Assembly: GCA_017745015.1 (NCBI GenBank)
Contig: JAGIAF010000117.1
Span: forward strand, 1-9,828
Reading direction: 5' to 3'
Length of the DNA stretch: 9,828 nucleotides
DNA from: Bdellovibrio sp.
Lineage (GTDB): Bacteria; Bdellovibrionota; Bdellovibrionia; Bdellovibrionales; Bdellovibrionaceae
Shown: piece by piece, positions 6,479-9,828 of the stretch
Layout of the letters: every line of letters starts with the position of its first letter
Numbering within the stretch: position 1 is the stretch's first letter
The notes under the pieces: generated by a model
Told to the model about the DNA's origin: nothing
The model's input: only the letters and a program-made list of their open reading frames with translations
The model's database searches: none
Translations under genes and position numbers: made by a program

Positions 6479-8617
6479 TTATTGTTGGTTCAGTACGAAT
6501 GGATAAGCCTGCACTTCAGCCACTAGGCCTGATGGAGGTTCTGGGAAAGTCCAACTCGCTAAACGATCGCGGATACAGTTTTCAACAGTGGCATTACCCA
6601 ATGTCGAACTCTTCACTTTCACATTACGCGCTTGTCCTCTCTCGATGATTTCCCATCCAAGAACGACTTTACCTTCTAAACGAGTGCCCTTCGGCAAAGT
6701 ATTCAGAGCTCTTTCATAGCAGCTCTTCACTTCGTGAAGTTTTGCACGAATCACACGACGGATCGCTTCTTTATCGATCGTACCGTCAAAGGATTCCTCG
6801 AAACCACCACCTTCGATCGCTACGCTAGATTTCGAACCGAAACCTTCCGAAGCACCGTAAGCTGATTGACCCGACCCACGGCCTTTTGTACCGATACCTG
6901 CAATACCTTGAGTTGCAGTACCTTTACCACCAGCGCCGGCATCTTTAAATTTCGACCCAAGATCATCACCCGCTCTGTTTTCATTAGAGCCAGATGTTCC
7001 AGTTGCCTTATCGGCCATACCCATGACTTCACCCGCACCGGAGTAAGCTTGGTCGATCTTCGCACGAGCTCCACCGCCACCGAAGGCACTGAAGAGACCC
7101 ACTTTAGAAAGATCTTTATTCGCAGATTGAGCATTAGCACCAGCCGTCTCACCCGTTTTGATTGCGCCACCTTGACGAGTCGAAGTGAACTTTTTCGTAC
7201 GGTCTTGAGCATTTGGCTTCGGAGCCACTTCGCTTGCACGCGCAGCAACTTGATTTTGTTGCGCCGCTGGCTGAGCCGGCCCCTTCTTCTGCTGAGTTCT
7301 GTCTTTATCCGATACCGTCACCTTCTTAGGAGTTGGTGTCGGGGTTGGAGCCGGCAATTTCACCTGTTCTGGAGGTGGAGTTGGTGGCTTCGGAGTTGGT
7401 GTCGGAGTCGGGGTTGGCGTAGGTGTTTTATTGAAAATGACCTGCGCAATACGCTGAACATCTTCTTGCTTGTTTTCCTGCCAGTCTTTTGGAGTCGTAG
7501 CAGAGATATACAACGCCAACAAACCTACCATAACGATAGACATCACAAGGCCGGTCATTTCTGAACCCGACAACATCACGTTCGTCAATGGTACAACTGG
7601 AGCCGCTGGAACGAAACGAACATACAAGTTCAAGTATCCGCCCGGCAACGTTACACACAACATTTCACTTTGATCAACGCGAACAGAGTGACCCGAGCCA
7701 CCCCGAGTCGCGCGACCCGCCTTTTCCAATTCATCAACGGCCATCAAACCAGCTGCTGAAACCAATTCAACAGTCGATTCACCGTAAGTATTCACACGCA
7801 ATCCTGAACTCAAATCAAGAAGCGGAAATCCCTTTGGAAGCAAGCCATCTGGCAATGCTACAGAACGGTCTGTTCCCGTATTCACACGAACAGCTTGAGT
7901 TCCTCTGAAGTTGTAAGTTGTAAGAATGCGTTCTTTCCACGCCACAACAACTTGAACAACAGGGCCTTTACCCGGAGTTAAATACTTCTTCAAATCTTGA
8001 ACTTCGCTCGCTGGAGCAAACGTTTTAGATTTCTTTTCTTTTTTGAAAGAAACCTTGCCCGTACGGATCTCTGGGCGAGCCGGTGCTACCGCAATAACTG
8101 GTTTCTCTTCTGTTTTTGGCACTTCAACCGGAATACTCGGAACAACTTTGATTTCTTCCGTTTTTACAACTGTCGGAGGAGGCATTGGAGCCGGTGCTGG
8201 CTTCGCCGGAGGCTCCACCACAACAGGAGCTACCGCTGCGGCGACAACGGCAGTGTCGGAGGAGCCTTCAACAGGCGCGGCACCGACAACAGCTTCTCCG
8301 GGAGGACCTTTTGGTTTTGGAACCCCGACAAAAAATACGATTTTAAAAGGACCAACTTCAACTTCGTCACCCGAAGAGATGCCTTCATCCAAAACGGCTT
8401 GACCATTTTTAAAAGTTCCGTTGGAAGAACCAAGATCGCAGATATAGTAGCCTGCATCTCTGCGCTCAATCAGACAATGAATCGGAGATACGCCTTCGCC
8501 ATCCAGGTCGACATGAACTTCTCCTGAATGACCAATAACGATCTGATCCTGATCGAACTGCTTAACTCCTACGAGTTGATTGTTCTTAAATATTCTGAAT
8601 ATTAACGGTGATCTCAA
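6479..8617 (-). CDS. gltG: FHA-TM-TonB-like gliding protein (GltG/PglI-type, AgmX/PglI C-terminal domain)
   Basis: Product of 712 aa. An N-terminal cytoplasmic FHA domain (about 20-98) has SPIH (44-47) and DLGSSNGTFKNG (61-72). A Pro/Ala/Val-rich linker follows (100-190), then a globular region (about 200-340). A single membrane helix lies at about 352-374. A Thr-Pro repeat (398-409) and Pro-rich segment (to 430) lead to a Gly/Ser/Ala-rich stretch (430-600). The last ~105 residues form an AgmX/PglI domain: KSCYERAL with Cys633, Cys681, and WTFPEPPSG, resembling TonB C-termini. This layout fits an inner-membrane protein spanning the periplasm and driven by the adjacent TolQ/TolR motor, as GltG is in Myxococcus gliding. 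The start is taken as TTG at 8615-8617, since no ATG precedes the FHA domain; GGGGTG lies about 5 nt upstream. It overlaps the preceding gene by 4 nt. Confidence 0.85.
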   Translation of the reverse strand: MRSPLIFRIFKNNQLVGVKQFDQDQIVIGHSGEVHVDLDGEGVSPIHCLIERRDAGYYICDLGSSNGTFKNGQAVLDEGISSGDEVEVGPFKIVFFVGVPKPKGPPGEAVVGAAPVEGSSDTAVVAAAVAPVVVEPPAKPAPAPMPPPTVVKTEEIKVVPSIPVEVPKTEEKPVIAVAPARPEIRTGKVSFKKEKKSKTFAPASEVQDLKKYLTPGKGPVVQVVVAWKERILTTYNFRGTQAVRVNTGTDRSVALPDGLLPKGFPLLDLSSGLRVNTYGESTVELVSAAGLMAVDELEKAGRATRGGSGHSVRVDQSEMLCVTLPGGYLNLYVRFVPAAPVVPLTNVMLSGSEMTGLVMSIVMVGLLALYISATTPKDWQENKQEDVQRIAQVIFNKTPTPTPTPTPTPKPPTPPPEQVKLPAPTPTPTPKKVTVSDKDRTQQKKGPAQPAAQQNQVAARASEVAPKPNAQDRTKKFTSTRQGGAIKTGETAGANAQSANKDLSKVGLFSAFGGGGARAKIDQAYSGAGEVMGMADKATGTSGSNENRAGDDLGSKFKDAGAGGKGTATQGIAGIGTKGRGSGQSAYGASEGFGSKSSVAIEGGGFEESFDGTIDKEAIRRVIRAKLHEVKSCYERALNTLPKGTRLEGKVVLGWEIIERGQARNVKVKSSTLGNATVENCIRDRLASWTFPEPPSGLVAEVQAYPFVLNQQ
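7328..7351. repeat. Second short Pro-Thr coding repeat
   Basis: Encodes a second alternating Pro/Thr run (about residues 423-430) of the same protein. It is separated from the first by a Pro/Lys-rich segment. Together they make a stiff periplasmic rod similar to the Pro-rich part of TonB. Confidence 0.6.
7388..7426. repeat. Imperfect 6-bp tandem repeat encoding Thr-Pro dipeptides
   Basis: Successive ACNCCN hexamers on the minus strand encode alternating Pro and Thr at residues 398-410 of the GltG-like protein, just outside the membrane. Third codon positions vary, so selection probably keeps the peptide rather than the DNA. Copy number changes here would stay in frame. Confidence 0.7.
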
Positions 8618-8928
8618 TTAGCACCCCGAACTCGCTGAATGTCTTCTGCTGATCTTCTCATCTCGGGCAAAAAGTTTTCCCTCAATTTAATCAATCTCTT
8701 ATAATTGAAATTCTTCTTCTGAAATAGATAGAAGAGTTCCGGTTTTTGCGTACCACCTTCAACCAACTCGTCCTCGAAATTCAGAGTCGCTTTGCGCTCT
8801 TTTCTTGAAGTTGTCGTAGTTGTTGATGTAGTCGTCGTCGTTTGGGTCGATTGCGCAAACGCGAAGTCACAGGCCATCGTAACAGCCAACATTAATGTAA
8901 TTTTCTTGAGAGATTGCATCATAGACAT
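8614..8928 (-). CDS. Small exported Thr-rich protein of the gliding locus
   Basis: Product of 104 aa that I cannot assign to a named family with certainty. Residues 1-25 look like a signal peptide: LKK, then a hydrophobic core, ending AFA before Gln26. Cys20 sits in a poor lipobox context, so a lipoprotein is less likely. A Thr/Ser tract (27-41) follows. A charged, compact C-terminal half (46-104) includes LNFEDELVEGG and PELFYLFQKKNFNYKRLIK, which look like a conserved interaction module. The ATG at 8926-8928 has AAGGG 7 nt upstream. It lies 16 nt after the TPR lipoprotein and overlaps the FHA/TonB gene by 4 nt (TTGA), so it is almost certainly a periplasmic partner in the same complex. Its position recalls gltF of Myxococcus, but I cannot confirm homology. 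Confidence 0.8.
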   Translation of the reverse strand: MSMMQSLKKITLMLAVTMACDFAFAQSTQTTTTTSTTTTTSRKERKATLNFEDELVEGGTQKPELFYLFQKKNFNYKRLIKLRENFLPEMRRSAEDIQRVRGAN

Positions 8929-8944
8929 TCCCCGACCCTTCGCT

Positions 8945-9820
8945 CTATTTTATCCCAGCTTTCGCCTTGTTTTCCAAAGCAATAATTCTATTCCTAGAAT
9001 CAGCTGGTCCCCCTACAAACTTTAGTCTGTTCAAAACTTCAAGTCCGTCTTGGTACTTCTCCATTTTATCAATCAATAAGATCGCATAATTCAACATCGC
9101 CTCACGATTGGAATCGTTCTCTTTCAACGCGGCCTTATACATATCTTTAGCTTTGTCGTACTTTCCAGTCGCCGTCAGTGCGATACCGTAGTTGCTTAGG
9201 ACACGAGTATCACGAATGCCCTTTTTCTGAGCGATATCTAAAACCATCACCGCTTTGTTGTAGTCACGCTCTTGAACATAAATCGCGCCCAAGTTCGCTG
9301 CTGCCACCGGCTCTTGGCTGTTGATTTCAAGAGCTTTACGGAATGACTTCACCGCATCTCTTCGCTCGTTCTGTGCTAACTGAACAACGCCCAAGTTTGA
9401 ATAAAGCTCAGCCGTTCTTGGACTCGCGGCGATCGCTTTATTTAAAAGGTAACGAGATAGATCGAAACGACCACGTTTATAGTGGTACATCGCCAATGCA
9501 TTGGATGCACGTGGATCCGCAGAAGATTGCGCCAGAATATCTGTCGCAGCTTTGTAGATAGCTTCGTCATTTTGATTCTTAATAGTAGCATTTAAAGCAG
9601 AATACTGAGATGAAGCGATAACTACGGGCTTCTTCTCTGGTTCAGCTTGCACTTCTGGGGCTTCTTTAGCACGAGATGCCGAAGAGGACTCCGAACCTTC
9701 CAGTCCCGGAGCATCGGTAACACTCAAACCACCAGAGTCTTCTCCATCACCAGTTGATTTCGGAGAAGATGCACAACCTAAGACAAATAGCGCTGATAGG
9801 ATAAAGATAATTTTATTCAT
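8945..9820 (-). CDS. gltE: TPR-repeat outer-membrane lipoprotein, AglT/GltE-like
   Basis: Product of 291 aa with a lipoprotein signal: a short basic start, a hydrophobic core, and VLGC with Cys16. Ala at +2 favours the outer membrane. A low-complexity Ser/Gly/Glu/Pro linker (17-68) reaches across the surface. About five tetratricopeptide repeats cover 72-270, with clear units such as AELYSNLGVVQLAQNERRDA, PVAAANLGAIYVQERDYNKA and VLSNYGIALTATGKYDKA. TPR arrays are protein-binding scaffolds. In Myxococcus the TPR lipoprotein AglT/GltE belongs to the outer-membrane part of the gliding complex, and the neighbours here support that role. PilF-type or generic TPR lipoproteins are alternatives. ATG is at 9818-9820, with GGTC upstream at the very edge of the window, so the promoter or any upstream gene is not visible. 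Confidence 0.8.
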   Translation of the reverse strand: MNKIIFILSALFVLGCASSPKSTGDGEDSGGLSVTDAPGLEGSESSSASRAKEAPEVQAEPEKKPVVIASSQYSALNATIKNQNDEAIYKAATDILAQSSADPRASNALAMYHYKRGRFDLSRYLLNKAIAASPRTAELYSNLGVVQLAQNERRDAVKSFRKALEINSQEPVAAANLGAIYVQERDYNKAVMVLDIAQKKGIRDTRVLSNYGIALTATGKYDKAKDMYKAALKENDSNREAMLNYAILLIDKMEKYQDGLEVLNRLKFVGGPADSRNRIIALENKAKAGIK

Positions 9821-9828
9821 TATTGACC

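Noticed and set aside
6866..7564. A 232-codon open frame on the plus strand
   Set aside because: It lies wholly antisense to the linker, Pro-rich and Gly-rich parts of the FHA/TonB gene. It is rich in Arg, Ser, Thr and Trp with no recognisable motif, as expected from complementing Gly/Pro/Ala-rich codons.
7997..8527. A 176-codon plus-strand open frame opposite the FHA region
   Set aside because: It is antisense to a well-supported domain, its composition (Arg, Phe, Asn, Trp) is artefactual, and no ribosome site or homology cue is visible.

Overview
The window looks like a chromosomal segment from a Bdellovibrio-like predatory bacterium (Bdellovibrionota), or a deltaproteobacterial-type relative. 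This assignment is an inference from gene content, not a database match. The supporting combination is an AglRQS-type gliding motor next to FHA/TonB and TPR-lipoprotein gliding partners, followed by an LPS-export block and rpoN. GC content is moderate and even. All ten genes I accept lie on the minus strand, so transcription runs from high to low coordinates.

Layout in transcription order. (1) 9820-8945 is a TPR lipoprotein of the AglT/GltE type. (2) 8928-8614 is a small exported Thr-rich protein. (3) 8617-6479 is a large inner-membrane protein with an FHA domain, one membrane helix, Pro-rich and Gly-rich linkers and an AgmX/PglI (TonB-like) C-terminal domain, comparable to GltG. (4) 6435-5752 is a TolQ/ExbB/MotA-type channel protein (AglR). 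(5) and (6) 5725-5249 and 5249-4647 are two different TolR/ExbD proteins (AglQ and AglS). (7) 4628-3612 is a long LptC that seems to carry an LptA/OstA-like second half. (8) 3612-2890 is the LptB ATPase. (9) 2837-1395 is sigma-54 (RpoN). After a structured 268-nt gap, (10) apt (1126-629) overlaps a compact MTA/SAH-nucleosidase-type gene (642-67).

Genes 1-9 are separated by at most 52 nt, and three junctions overlap. They could be one transcript linking an envelope-spanning, proton-driven motor to LPS transport and a sigma factor. A hairpin with a short T-run between lptB and rpoN may attenuate the last step. apt and the nucleosidase form a small salvage unit: the nucleosidase would release adenine and Apt would convert it to AMP.

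The most unusual non-coding signal is in the rpoN-apt gap. Two perfect 29-bp arms in inverted orientation (1220-1248 and 1354-1382) enclose 105 bp that hold a terminator-like hairpin and a 12-bp palindrome. The most interesting protein-level points are the probable LptC-LptA fusion and the gathering of motor (Agl) and gliding-complex (Glt) components in one compact locus.
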